The translations under genes were made by a program, and so were the position numbers. Under the pieces are notes generated by a model that was given only the letters and a program-made list of their open reading frames with translations, was not told the origin of the DNA and did no database searches. Shown in pieces: positions 1-7,573 of a stretch of DNA of 52,232 bases; position 1 is the first letter of the stretch, and each line of letters starts with the position of its first letter. The DNA comes from an uncultured Christensenella sp. (GTDB lineage: Bacteria > Bacillota > Clostridia > Christensenellales > Borkfalkiaceae). The stretch is from the NCBI GenBank assembly GCA_910583855.1, contig CAJTYL010000012.1, positions 1-52,232 of the forward strand, in the 5' to 3' direction.

Positions 1-13
1 CGTAAAGTTTTAC

Positions 14-57
14 AATGTTATAGAACAGTAAATCAAGTGTTCTATGACATTTTTTTA
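14..57 (+). terminator. Hairpin with T-run at the left edge
   Basis: Arms 14-27 and 38-51 pair over 14 positions with one mismatch (10-nt loop) and run into seven T residues (50-56). It has the form of an intrinsic terminator for a gene entering from the left, outside the window. TGTTCTA occurs again at 59-65, so an operator role is an alternative. It lies just left of the first phage-like gene and may mark the host side of the junction. Confidence 0.45.
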
Positions 58-160
58 TTGTTCTAATATAGGCGGCGGCGATACGCAAAGGACAAAACCC
101 GAAAGGGAAAATAAAAATATGCGTGCCGTATGCAACAAGCGGTAAAGGAAAAATTAAAAA

Positions 161-640
161 ATGGCAGACAAGAACGAAAAGAAAGTAACTGAACAGAACA
201 CTGCAAATTTTGTAGCGGAAACAACGGCGGACGGCAATTTCATTGTAACCCGCGAGCCTATCAAAGGCGCGAACGGCAAACAGCTTAAAACGCAGGACGG
301 GCGTTTATATTACGCCTATTTTATTAACGGTAAATTGCGCGGACGCGCTGTTAAGGTTGATTTTAGTCCGAAAGACAAAGGCGGTTATACTCCGCTTGAT
401 TTGGTCTTTGACGTAGCCCCGAAAGCGGAATTGTACATAACCGAAGTAACGCAGGAAATTAACGGCACGAAACAAAAACGCACGGTTTACACTGTCAACA
501 CAGCAGACGCAAACGGGCAGATATGGAAAGCCGAAGTTAAGCCTACCCGCACGAGTGATAGAGATACTCTTGCAATGTTGATAAACTTAATCGGCGCACA
601 AATAAAAAGCGAGACGGAAGAAACTCCCGAAGCAGTATAA
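161..640 (+). CDS. Putative ssDNA-binding-like protein of the filamentous phage
   Basis: A 159-residue soluble protein with no signal peptide or membrane segment. Acidic, disordered-looking ends surround a beta-rich middle (about residues 25-135). Filamentous phages encode a small ssDNA-binding protein (gpV type) near the replication genes; size, solubility and position fit, but I see no family-specific motif, so the function is inference from context. The ATG at 161 follows AAAGGA at 145-150. A tiny open frame (119-145, 8 codons) precedes it and could be a leader peptide, unproven. The stop codon is followed within 3 nt by the first copy of the 18-bp phage palindrome. Confidence 0.6.
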   Translation: MADKNEKKVTEQNTANFVAETTADGNFIVTREPIKGANGKQLKTQDGRLYYAYFINGKLRGRAVKVDFSPKDKGGYTPLDLVFDVAPKAELYITEVTQEINGTKQKRTVYTVNTADANGQIWKAEVKPTRTSDRDTLAMLINLIGAQIKSETEETPEAV

Positions 641-642
641 AA

Positions 643-660
643 TTGAAAGTACACTTTCAA
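643..660. repeat. 18-bp palindromic repeat, copy 1
   Basis: TTGAAAGTACACTTTCAA: 8-bp perfect arms around AC. An identical copy with the same flanks (TAAAA before, AAAAA after) is at 5720-5737, and a diverged copy is at 8631-8648. It sits directly after the first gene and lacks a T-run, so it is not a normal terminator. Confidence 0.85.
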
Positions 661-669
661 AAACGGCAA

Positions 670-696
670 CCCCGTCTGTGGAAAAACGGACGGGGA
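670..696 (+). other. GC-rich hairpin after the first phage gene
   Basis: CCCCGTCTG pairs with CGGACGGGG (one wobble/mismatch) around a short A-rich loop. No T-run follows. Together with the hairpins at 731-768 it fills the 249-nt gap between the first two phage genes, in which I see no coding sequence. Possible RNA-level or ssDNA-level structure. Confidence 0.5.
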
Positions 697-730
697 AACC
701 TGTAAATAATATTTCTCTTTAAAAGTAAAA

Positions 731-768
731 TTCCCCTGTAAGGGGTGTTGCTCCCTGCAAGGGTGTTG
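731..768 (+). repeat. Tandem mini-hairpin motif, copy 1
   Basis: CCCCTGTAAGGGG, then TGTTG, then CTCCCTGCAAGGG, then TGTTG: two small hairpins joined by the same linker. A closely related block (6016-6068) precedes the rep gene. Both lie upstream of phage genes and have no T-run. A protein- or ribosome-binding leader, or a ssDNA structure, is possible. Confidence 0.7.
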
Positions 769-889
769 AAAAAACGAAACGGACGGAACTAAACAAAATC
801 ACGGGCGTTAAGAAAACAAGTCATAACGAAATGTAGCGCAATTTTGTAGACGGACAGTGAAAAATAAATAAAAGGTTAGGTGAAAAGTT

Positions 890-1162
890 ATGACGAATTA
901 TTCAATTACAGGTAAAAAACAGTATTCCGAAGCGGAAAAGAAAGCGTTTCATATGGGGTGTGCTTTTGCAACGGCGAAAGCGGGTAAACGTGTTAAATTA
1001 TCCGATAACGAAAAGATTAAACAGTCTTTTAAAAACGGCGTAAATAGAGTGCGTTCGGGTAAACCAAGCGGCGGCAAAAAGTCCGTTCAGCCAAACGGTA
1101 ATCCCCTTTATATCGTTGACGGTAACGGCGTTGTTGTTAAAGTTTTCGGGGGTAAATCGTGA
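890..1162 (+). CDS. Small phage protein, function unknown
   Basis: A 90-residue Lys/Gly-rich basic protein without membrane segment or signal peptide. The N-terminus (YSEAEKKAFHMGCAFATAKAGKR) looks helical; the middle is a disordered GKPSGGKKS stretch. The start at 890 follows AGGTTAGGTGA, a reasonable ribosome site. The stop codon overlaps the next start (TGATG at 1160-1164), so the two are translationally coupled. It is not a pVIII-type coat protein, which would be hydrophobic. I do not recognise the family. Confidence 0.65.
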   Translation: MTNYSITGKKQYSEAEKKAFHMGCAFATAKAGKRVKLSDNEKIKQSFKNGVNRVRSGKPSGGKKSVQPNGNPLYIVDGNGVVVKVFGGKS

Positions 1163-2496
1163 TGAAAAAGATTTTAAGCGGAATAGGCTCTCTTTTACTT
1201 GCAGGTGTATTGGTCGGCGGCGTATGCGCTTGCGGCTATGTTTCGCGCGATAATAACGGTAAGTGGTTTGGCAATGGCGATTTAAAGTCGTGGCATTGGT
1301 CGGATAATTCTGCCTATACAAAGCCTAACGGTAACGAAACGGATAATAAACCCGTTGAAAAATTCACAGGTTCAACCCTTGACGTTATTGAAAAAGACGG
1401 TATACAACTTTATATGGCAAGGTTGCCCCGTGCGGCTTATGCGGTAAACGGAATAGGCGAAACGGCGGACAGTGCATACACGTTAACGGCGGAAGTTTTT
1501 CCTGACTATGCAAGCGATAAAACGCTTGATTGGTCGGTGGCTTGGCAAAATCCCGATAGCGATTGGGCAAACGGTAAAACCGTTACTGATTATGTTACGG
1601 TTACTCCGAATAAAGACGGCGGCAACGTTGCCGTATGCGTTTGTTTGCAAGATTTTGGCGAACCTGTAAATGTTATCATTTCAAGTCGTTCAAATCCGCT
1701 TGTTTGCGGCGTAGTCGCAGTAAATTATTATCAACGAATTAAATCGTTGAATTATTCTTTTAGTCTTGACGGTGAAACTGTAAATGCGGCTGAAAACAAC
1801 GGCGTTTATAGAGTAGATTACACGGGCGAAAAGAAAAACTATGACGTTGAAATCGTTCCTGTTTATTCGGCTTATACTCTTACGGATACATATTCCACCG
1901 AAATAAGCGGTGCATTATCTTCTACTTTTGGCTATACGGCGGCAGCTCCGCTTTCTGCCTTAAAAATTCCTGCGGGTTTAACGGGCGGTGACCCCGAATT
2001 AACTGAAAATGCCGTTAAATGGTGTAATTGGGTAAAGACTGACGAATTTGATAAATCTTGGGGTTATGAATATATCGATATGAACCGTGGCTTAATGTTA
2101 GGAAATAATGTTAATGCTTTCGGGCATACGTTAAAACCGCCTTATGTTTTGACGGCAGAAGAAAAAGCACACCCCCGTTGTGCTTATTATATTTCGTTAA
2201 TTATCGATAATTCTAATTTTACAAATGAAACGGCTTTTAATGCGGCAAAAAATAAATTTAATAATTATACTCCGTCTGCCTATACGTTTATGGATAATAT
2301 ATCCGTGCCGAATTACAACGACTTTGTAACTGCCGTTAAGCGTTGTGGTAGCGCAAATGTCGGCGTAGTTGAATATAGGGTTAAAGTAACGGGAGCGTAT
2401 TCAAGCTATGAAACGGTTTTAAGTCTCGGATATAACGACGATTTTAAAATTGAAGTTTCGGATATTAATTTATCGGATACGGAAATTGCGTTTTAA
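1162..2496 (+). CDS. Exported (probable lipoprotein) phage protein
   Basis: About 444 residues. The N-terminus MKKILSGIGSLLLAGVLVGG is a signal sequence, ending in VCAC, a passable lipobox with Cys at about residue 24. The rest is polar and rich in Asn, Tyr, Thr and beta-prone sequence, as expected for an extracellular or virion-surface protein; no second membrane segment is visible. The ATG at 1162 is preferred to the GTG at 1159: it overlaps the previous stop and follows GGGGGT. The order exported protein, minor-coat-like protein, Zot ATPase resembles the structural module of inoviruses (adsorption/minor coat genes upstream of gene I). The exact role is inferred. Confidence 0.65.
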   Translation: MKKILSGIGSLLLAGVLVGGVCACGYVSRDNNGKWFGNGDLKSWHWSDNSAYTKPNGNETDNKPVEKFTGSTLDVIEKDGIQLYMARLPRAAYAVNGIGETADSAYTLTAEVFPDYASDKTLDWSVAWQNPDSDWANGKTVTDYVTVTPNKDGGNVAVCVCLQDFGEPVNVIISSRSNPLVCGVVAVNYYQRIKSLNYSFSLDGETVNAAENNGVYRVDYTGEKKNYDVEIVPVYSAYTLTDTYSTEISGALSSTFGYTAAAPLSALKIPAGLTGGDPELTENAVKWCNWVKTDEFDKSWGYEYIDMNRGLMLGNNVNAFGHTLKPPYVLTAEEKAHPRCAYYISLIIDNSNFTNETAFNAAKNKFNNYTPSAYTFMDNISVPNYNDFVTAVKRCGSANVGVVEYRVKVTGAYSSYETVLSLGYNDDFKIEVSDINLSDTEIAF

Positions 2497-2508
2497 GGCG
2501 GTGCGGTA

Positions 2509-4029
2509 ATGAAAAACAGAAAAGTAAAAAGAAAATATATAACTGTCTTTTTTGCTCTGTTATTGCTTGTAGTTGCGTTTATCGGCGGGCGGGGTATATA
2601 TCCCGCCTTTGCTGATACTGCGGGTTATACAAATGTGTTAACAGACTTGCAAAAGGATAGTAAGTTTAATGTAGGCGAATACAGCGATAATATAAAAGAC
2701 TTTACAAATAAGTCTGATTACTATTCGATACAGGTTATTCAAATAGCCGAAAGTGCTAATGGTGAATTGTTTATATATACTTATCAACCTTGTCAAAATA
2801 TTGCCTATCTTGTGGCGGTACAAGTTAATATGGCTTTAACTGACAAATTGGGGTTTGAAGTTAAACCCGATACGCAGTTGACGGATAATGACAAGCCAGA
2901 ACTTTATGGTTTAACGTTGTTAAGTTGCGAAGGTGTTTTTTGCAAATATGTAGTAAACGATTTTGCGGTAAGCAATGATAATGTGCGATATTACAACATT
3001 GTAAGTCTTTTTCGTGAGTTTGTAGACGGTGATATTGACGCTGGTTATGATAATACGACAGATTTAGTTGTGTGTAATATAGGAAGATTATATAAAGCCG
3101 AAACTGTTGACAATGTTGTCAAATATTACTGTAAATATACTGATATTGTGGAAATTCTTAATCCCTTTGTTGGTTTTTTTTCGTTCTATGACGGTATGAC
3201 TTGGGATAGTGTGCTTGGTTTAGCTCCCGATAAATATACAGATGTGCATTTTATAGCATTTACACCAGATAGACAAATTGATACTTTAAAAGAAGCTGAT
3301 ATAACTTATAGAACTCAATCATACCATATCAAACCTTTTAATGAAGGTACTGATTATGGCGAAAAGTCTGCCCCGCAATATGTAACACTTACTGGTAAAA
3401 TGGAAGATAGTTCCGTTGGCGGTTTTGGGGGTCAAAAGTTTTCTTGGAAAGGTATTCAGCGAACCGCAGATTTTATTAAGTCAATAAACCTTACCGAAGA
3501 TAACGTTGGCTATGACTATATTAATAAAAGTGAATTTGTCCTTGTATTTCACAAAACTCCTTTTACGGATAAGGAAGTTTATAGTTTTATGCAAGGTCAT
3601 AGCCACGAAATTAAGGGCACAAAGGTTTCTAACGTTGCTATACTTCGTCTTATGTTTGATACGGCGGGTAAAACTTATAATCTTGGTACGCTTATGAACC
3701 AACAGACGGGCAGCGATACCCCCGTAAACGCTTTTAAGCCTATTGGCTTTTGGGCATACATTTGGCGTTGTATAATTCGATTATTTAATGGGACAGCAAC
3801 GCTTTCTGAACAGATTGTCGCTATTGTGGCGATATTTATCTGTGTAATTCTCTTGCCAGTGATATTAACTGTTTTAAGTTTTGTTTTTCCTGCTTTCGGT
3901 GCGGTAATGAAAACAATATTTAAAGGCATATGGACGGGTATATTATGGGTTTTAAAATGTTTATGGTGGCTTATCTGTCTACCTTTTAAAGGCATAAAAG
4001 CGTTGATAAATAAAATAAGGGGTGAGTAA
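2509..4029 (+). CDS. Minor-coat-like protein with signal peptide and C-terminal membrane segments
   Basis: 506 residues. The basic N-terminus and hydrophobic core (TVFFALLLLVVAFIGG) end in a likely signal-peptidase site near YPAFA. A long extracytoplasmic region follows, then two or three hydrophobic segments in the last 80 residues (around IVAIVAIFICVILLPVILT and GILWVLKCLWWLICL) and a basic tail. Filamentous-phage attachment and cap proteins (pIII/pVI type) are held in the membrane by the C-terminus until assembly, and the next gene is the assembly ATPase. Sequence identity to pIII is not evident to me. The stop and the next start overlap (TAATG at 4027-4031). Confidence 0.65.
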   Translation: MKNRKVKRKYITVFFALLLLVVAFIGGRGIYPAFADTAGYTNVLTDLQKDSKFNVGEYSDNIKDFTNKSDYYSIQVIQIAESANGELFIYTYQPCQNIAYLVAVQVNMALTDKLGFEVKPDTQLTDNDKPELYGLTLLSCEGVFCKYVVNDFAVSNDNVRYYNIVSLFREFVDGDIDAGYDNTTDLVVCNIGRLYKAETVDNVVKYYCKYTDIVEILNPFVGFFSFYDGMTWDSVLGLAPDKYTDVHFIAFTPDRQIDTLKEADITYRTQSYHIKPFNEGTDYGEKSAPQYVTLTGKMEDSSVGGFGGQKFSWKGIQRTADFIKSINLTEDNVGYDYINKSEFVLVFHKTPFTDKEVYSFMQGHSHEIKGTKVSNVAILRLMFDTAGKTYNLGTLMNQQTGSDTPVNAFKPIGFWAYIWRCIIRLFNGTATLSEQIVAIVAIFICVILLPVILTVLSFVFPAFGAVMKTIFKGIWTGILWVLKCLWWLICLPFKGIKALINKIRGE

Positions 4030-4850
4030 TGATTACTGTCTTATTCGCCCCGCCCCGAACGGGGAAAACTCTTTATATGTCGAGTGTTGCCCGTAACGTT
4101 GCTTTTGATAAATTGCGTACACGCGCAATGCAAAATGAAATACTTTCAAAGCGTGCAAGCGGTTTTGAAAATCTGCAAACTATACCCCCGCATTGCGTGT
4201 CGGCAAACTATGATTTGTGTTTACGCAAGTTCGGCTACCGCCCGCGATTAAGTCGGCGCATAAATCCGTTTAGATTAGGTTTTGCTAACCCGCTTGTAGA
4301 AACGCACTTTAATATCCCGTATGAGTGTATTTTTATAGACGAAGCGCAAAAGTATTTGAATAGCCGTATGTCAATGTTTTACCCTGATTGGCAAAGCCGT
4401 TGGTACGAGCAACACGGGCATAATAATCTTGACATTTATCTTGCAACGCAACGCCCTATGCTTATTGATGTTAATATCCGCGAATTAGCGCAGTTTACGG
4501 AAATTTTTAAATGTGAATTGCGCTATGACCGCTTTGGCAAGGTGTGCGGGTTTAAAATGTTACTTCGGCATATCGAAAACAGCGGGCTTTTTGATAAATA
4601 TATGTCAAGCGGTAAAACGGACAAGTCCTGTTATACAGAAAGTGTTTACGAAGATTGTTTTGATGTTTCCGCTTGCTATGACCACCAAAGTTGTAAACCG
4701 AAGTTTTATGATTGTCATATGGACGAAGATTTTGATTATTCCCCCGCTATACCTTATGGCGGTACTCTGGACGGGTATATAAAATATCTCGAAGAAACGG
4801 ACGACGAACTCCCGCAGGGGTTCTACCGTAAAGGCGGTTCACTATGTTAA
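4029..4850 (+). CDS. Zot/pI-like filamentous phage morphogenesis ATPase
   Basis: 273 residues. Walker A near the N-terminus (APPRTGKT, residues 7-14), Walker B with the Zot-typical IFIDEAQKYLNSR (about residues 97-109), and the downstream TQRP..ID..IRELAQ block that follows Walker B in Zot proteins. This family powers extrusion of filamentous virions and is the hallmark gene of inoviruses. Unusual: classical pI/Zot proteins carry a membrane segment after the ATPase domain, but none is visible here; the C-terminus is acidic and polar. Membrane attachment may be supplied by another protein. The start overlaps the preceding stop, and the end overlaps the next gene by 7 nt. Confidence 0.85.
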   Translation: MITVLFAPPRTGKTLYMSSVARNVAFDKLRTRAMQNEILSKRASGFENLQTIPPHCVSANYDLCLRKFGYRPRLSRRINPFRLGFANPLVETHFNIPYECIFIDEAQKYLNSRMSMFYPDWQSRWYEQHGHNNLDIYLATQRPMLIDVNIRELAQFTEIFKCELRYDRFGKVCGFKMLLRHIENSGLFDKYMSSGKTDKSCYTESVYEDCFDVSACYDHQSCKPKFYDCHMDEDFDYSPAIPYGGTLDGYIKYLEETDDELPQGFYRKGGSLC

Positions 4851-5113
4851 ATTACAACAAAAATAAACTTATAAATAAATGTCTTGTAACCTATTACGAA
4901 ACTTTTGCGCATACGCTCGATACTTCGGACTATGTGCCCGAAAAGTACAATAACAAAATTTTGAAATACATATTCAAAAATATGAAACGGCAATTCCGTA
5001 AGATTGACAAGGAAGATAAAATTTATCAAGCGGAACAGCGCAAAAAAGCCCGTTTAAAGGCTAAACAGACAAAGAAAAATAAATCTGATAAGGAAGATAA
5101 AAACAATGTTTAA
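4844..5113 (+). CDS. Small basic phage protein, function unknown
   Basis: 89 residues. The N-terminal half is mixed; the C-terminal half is a very Lys-rich, charged helix (KARLKAKQTKKNKSDKEDK) suggesting nucleic-acid contact or a disordered tail. It overlaps the Zot gene by 7 nt and the next gene by 8 nt, so it belongs to the same operon. I do not recognise the family. Confidence 0.6.
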   Translation: MLNYNKNKLINKCLVTYYETFAHTLDTSDYVPEKYNNKILKYIFKNMKRQFRKIDKEDKIYQAEQRKKARLKAKQTKKNKSDKEDKNNV

Positions 5114-5591
5114 AAAGAATAATCGTAGCCGTAGGGGTGGCGGTTGGGCAAAAACTAAAAAATATCCGCACGAAAGACACCCTGCAAACTATGTGCGCAA
5201 AGTTGGCGATAAAATTGAGTACATAACATTTACACATTCGCCGCAAATACAGTTGTCTAACGGCGGGGTAATTCAAACCGTGCCTATGGCTGATAACGTA
5301 AGTAAGATTGAGCGTGAAAAGGCAAAGCGTGCGGGTAAAACACGTTTTGAAACACGTTCGTATGCATATCCCGTTGTATTTGTCGGGCAACGTACCGCAT
5401 TAAGTAATGAAATTAACGGCGAGTTTGACCCCGTTCCGTTTGACAAGGCGCGTATAGAAACAATGTTTAAAGTGTTTCCCCGTGTTCCCGTTGTTGTTAC
5501 GGGTGGCAAAGGTCAATATAAAAAGCATAAGAGTAGCAAAAAGTCCCCGAAACAACTCGGAGACATAAAAATAAAGAGTGCCACGAGCTAA
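5106..5591 (+). CDS. Conserved-looking phage protein, function unknown
   Basis: 161 residues. An Arg/Gly/Lys-rich start (NNRSRRGGGWAKTKKYPHERHPANY) is followed by a compact domain (about residues 25-135) containing YITFTHSPQI and YPVVFVGQRT, then a Lys-rich tail. The HERHPANYVRK...YITFTHS pattern recalls small proteins I associate with plasmids and integrative elements, but I cannot name one safely. Last gene of the tightly overlapping block that starts at 890. Confidence 0.6.
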   Translation: MFKKNNRSRRGGGWAKTKKYPHERHPANYVRKVGDKIEYITFTHSPQIQLSNGGVIQTVPMADNVSKIEREKAKRAGKTRFETRSYAYPVVFVGQRTALSNEINGEFDPVPFDKARIETMFKVFPRVPVVVTGGKGQYKKHKSSKKSPKQLGDIKIKSATS

Positions 5592-5719
5592 AAAGCCTAT
5601 TTGCGTGGGGGCTACAAGCGACAAAACAATAAATGTTAAGGCGAGCCAAACACTCTTTATATGCTTATTATATGGCATAACTTGCCGTAAGTCAAATAAA
5701 AATAACAAACAAAATAAAA

Positions 5720-5737
5720 TTGAAAGTACACTTTCAA
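5720..5737. repeat. 18-bp palindromic repeat, copy 2
   Basis: Identical to 643-660, including the flanking A-rich bases. It lies in the 160-nt gap between the structural block and the replication block, 15 nt before the start of the next gene. Apart from this repeat I see nothing recognisable in 5592-5751. Confidence 0.85.
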
Positions 5738-5751
5738 AAAGGTTGTTTTAT

Positions 5752-5994
5752 ATGTTTTCAGTAGACGATAAAATAAAATTTAATAGAAAGCGCGGTTCGC
5801 TGTTTGGCAGTGGCTATATTTTTGGCGTAAAGCAATACCGCAAATATGCGTTAAAAGACCGCAAGCAAAAACAAATTGCTAAAAAAGCAATAGACGAATT
5901 TTCCAAAATGGCACGGAACGGGGACGAGTTCGCAAAAGGCATAATGTGCGGTATTCGTGATAGTGCGAACGAGCGCAAGGCAAAGAAAAAATAA
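5752..5994 (+). CDS. Small basic protein upstream of rep
   Basis: 80 residues. The ATG at 5752 is preferred to the earlier in-frame start at 5578, because the upstream extension overlaps the previous gene and runs through the palindromic repeat, while AAAAAGG lies just before 5752. The protein is Lys-rich and helical (KDRKQKQIAKKAIDEFSKMARNG). No family recognised. Its place between the repeat and the replication initiator suggests a replication or copy-control accessory; that is inference. Confidence 0.55.
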   Translation: MFSVDDKIKFNRKRGSLFGSGYIFGVKQYRKYALKDRKQKQIAKKAIDEFSKMARNGDEFAKGIMCGIRDSANERKAKKK

Positions 5995-6015
5995 CACATT
6001 CCTTTATTAGGAAAA

Positions 6016-6068
6016 TTCCCCCGTAGGGGTGTTGCTCTCTGCAAGAGTGATTCCCCCCGCAGGGTGTT
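6016..6068 (+). repeat. Tandem mini-hairpin motif, copy 2
   Basis: Three small hairpins in a row: CCCCCGTAGGGG, CTCTCTGCAAGAG and CCCCCCGCAGGG, joined by TGTTG/TGATT linkers. This is the block of 731-768 plus one more unit. It ends 17 nt before the rep start, so it lies in the rep leader and could control translation or bind a phage protein. Confidence 0.7.
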
Positions 6069-6084
6069 CAAAAAGGGGCAATTT

Positions 6085-7245
6085 ATGAACGCAAACAATT
6101 TAATACCAACGGACGACTTTGCGGGTTGTCCGTTCCCCTTTTTCGGCTCTCCGGTGCAACAGCCGAAAAGGGTTTATAAAATATATAACGACGGTGGTCA
6201 TTTTGTTGCAACGCCAGTATATCATAAGACAAAGCGCAAACCGAAAGATTTAATGCCGTACCATAACATTTTAGACGATTACACAGAAGGGCAAAAAACA
6301 GTGCTGTTTAACCGTATAATGCGTGATATAAAAAAGCAGGTTGACGAGAACGGAAAAAAGAAAGATATGTTTCCCGTCGATAAAATTGATATGTTAGTGG
6401 ATAGAAAACATAAAGTTGGTCTTGGGCGTTGCCCCCGCTCCGCTCTTGATATACTTTTTGACAGTCTGTATTTTAACGCTTTTAAGCAAGGCTTAAAGGA
6501 CAATAAACTATATAAGCCTATGACGGACTTTATACGGGCAGGAATACTTAAATTATACCCCGAAATGGACGGTTTGGACGAGTATATCGCGGACAATATA
6601 AAACGCAAGTTAAATAACTTGCACCACCGTAAAAAGCGGTTTAGGCGCAAAGCAAATCTGAATAATTGGAATTACTTTGTTACGTTCACTTATGACGATA
6701 CAAAGCATACTGAAGAAACATTTAAAAAGAAATTGCGCAAATGCCTTTCAAACCTGCACACCCGCAGGGGTTGGAAATATATGGGCGTGTTTGAAACTGC
6801 GCCCGACACGGGGCGTTTACACTTCCACGGGCTTATTTATGTGCCTGCGGGGCAAATGCTCGGAACAATAACGGAAATGCAAGATTATAGCACTGCACAA
6901 GGAAAAATGCAGACAAGGAACGAAAACAAATTTTTTGCCGACAACTTCGGTAGAAACGATTTTTGCGAAGTGAGTAAAAGCGAAATGAAAAACGGAAAAC
7001 GAACGGAATACATATTGAAGTACATAGGAAAGACAAACGAACGTATTTGTTATTCGCGGGGTATCCCGACGGAAATTTGCAAGGCACTTGACGGCGACGA
7101 CATTATAACGGAAATGCGCGATTTCGGCACAAAGTACATATTATTTGACGACATAGTCGATTGGGAACGCGATATAATGCGTTACCGCTTTAACAAGCAA
7201 ATGTCAATAACAGACCTGCTGTGTAACCCGCCTTTAACGGCTTAA
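6085..7245 (+). CDS. HUH rolling-circle replication initiator
   Basis: 386 residues from the ATG at 6085 (AAAGGGG 8 nt upstream; preferred to the in-frame GTG at 6064). Visible core: YFVTFTYDD (motif I type), then GRLHFHGLIY with the metal-binding HUH-type His-Phe-His, then EYILKYIGKTNERICYSRG containing the candidate catalytic Tyr. This is the order expected in rolling-circle Rep proteins of small ssDNA phages. It would nick the double-stranded replicative form at the phage origin, probably in the structured region that follows. The first 190 residues are basic and helical, with no recognised domain. Confidence 0.8.
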   Translation: MNANNLIPTDDFAGCPFPFFGSPVQQPKRVYKIYNDGGHFVATPVYHKTKRKPKDLMPYHNILDDYTEGQKTVLFNRIMRDIKKQVDENGKKKDMFPVDKIDMLVDRKHKVGLGRCPRSALDILFDSLYFNAFKQGLKDNKLYKPMTDFIRAGILKLYPEMDGLDEYIADNIKRKLNNLHHRKKRFRRKANLNNWNYFVTFTYDDTKHTEETFKKKLRKCLSNLHTRRGWKYMGVFETAPDTGRLHFHGLIYVPAGQMLGTITEMQDYSTAQGKMQTRNENKFFADNFGRNDFCEVSKSEMKNGKRTEYILKYIGKTNERICYSRGIPTEICKALDGDDIITEMRDFGTKYILFDDIVDWERDIMRYRFNKQMSITDLLCNPPLTA

Positions 7246-7573
7246 CAACGGCAAAAAACAGAATACGGAAAGTCTTTACCACCTATGCACGCATACGGTG
7301 TTTTTTGGCGTTGTCCGCAAGGTGTTATTTTGCCGTTTACGGCAATGTTTTACTGCTTCGGGGTTGTGTAGGGGCGTGGTTTATCCCGCCCCTTACCTGT
7401 GCAAACTGCTTTTTCGTTAGTAAAATCGGTCTGTCGGTCAGCAAAACAGCGCGCCACCTTGTTACGGGGCGCGAAGCGCACCGCTTGTCTATAACAAGGT
7501 GGCGCGCTGTACTCTCTCAATTAAATTTCAATAGAAAATCAACAAAATACAAACGAAAAGGACGGTGATTTTT
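7246..7573. other. Structured noncoding region: candidate phage origin/packaging site
   Basis: 328 nt with no convincing gene between rep and the transposase. It holds three hairpins: TTGCCG/CGGCAA at 7330-7345, a GC-rich bulged hairpin at 7368-7396, and a very strong 19-bp perfect inverted repeat at 7446-7464/7492-7510 whose 27-nt loop contains its own GCGC-GAA-GCGC hairpin. Filamentous phages concentrate origin and packaging-signal hairpins in one intergenic region next to replication genes. That assignment here is inference from position and structure. Confidence 0.6.
7446..7510. repeat. 19-bp perfect inverted repeat with structured loop
   Basis: Left arm ACAGCGCGCCACCTTGTTA at 7446-7464, exact complement at 7492-7510, loop of 27 nt containing GCGCGAAGCGC. 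It is not followed by a T-run, so it is not an ordinary terminator. Extruded in single-stranded phage DNA it would form a stable two-tier hairpin. Confidence 0.9.

Noticed and set aside
1..65. TAGAACA...TGTTCTA at the left edge as another site for the 26660 XRE repressor
   Set aside because: The half-sites are 10 bp apart instead of 3 and are followed by a T-run, so a terminator explains them better.
7305..7568. 87-codon open frame between rep and the transposase
   Set aside because: It runs through the perfect 19-bp inverted repeat, lacks a ribosome site, and its product looks random (Cys/Arg-rich mixture). The region is better explained as structured noncoding DNA.
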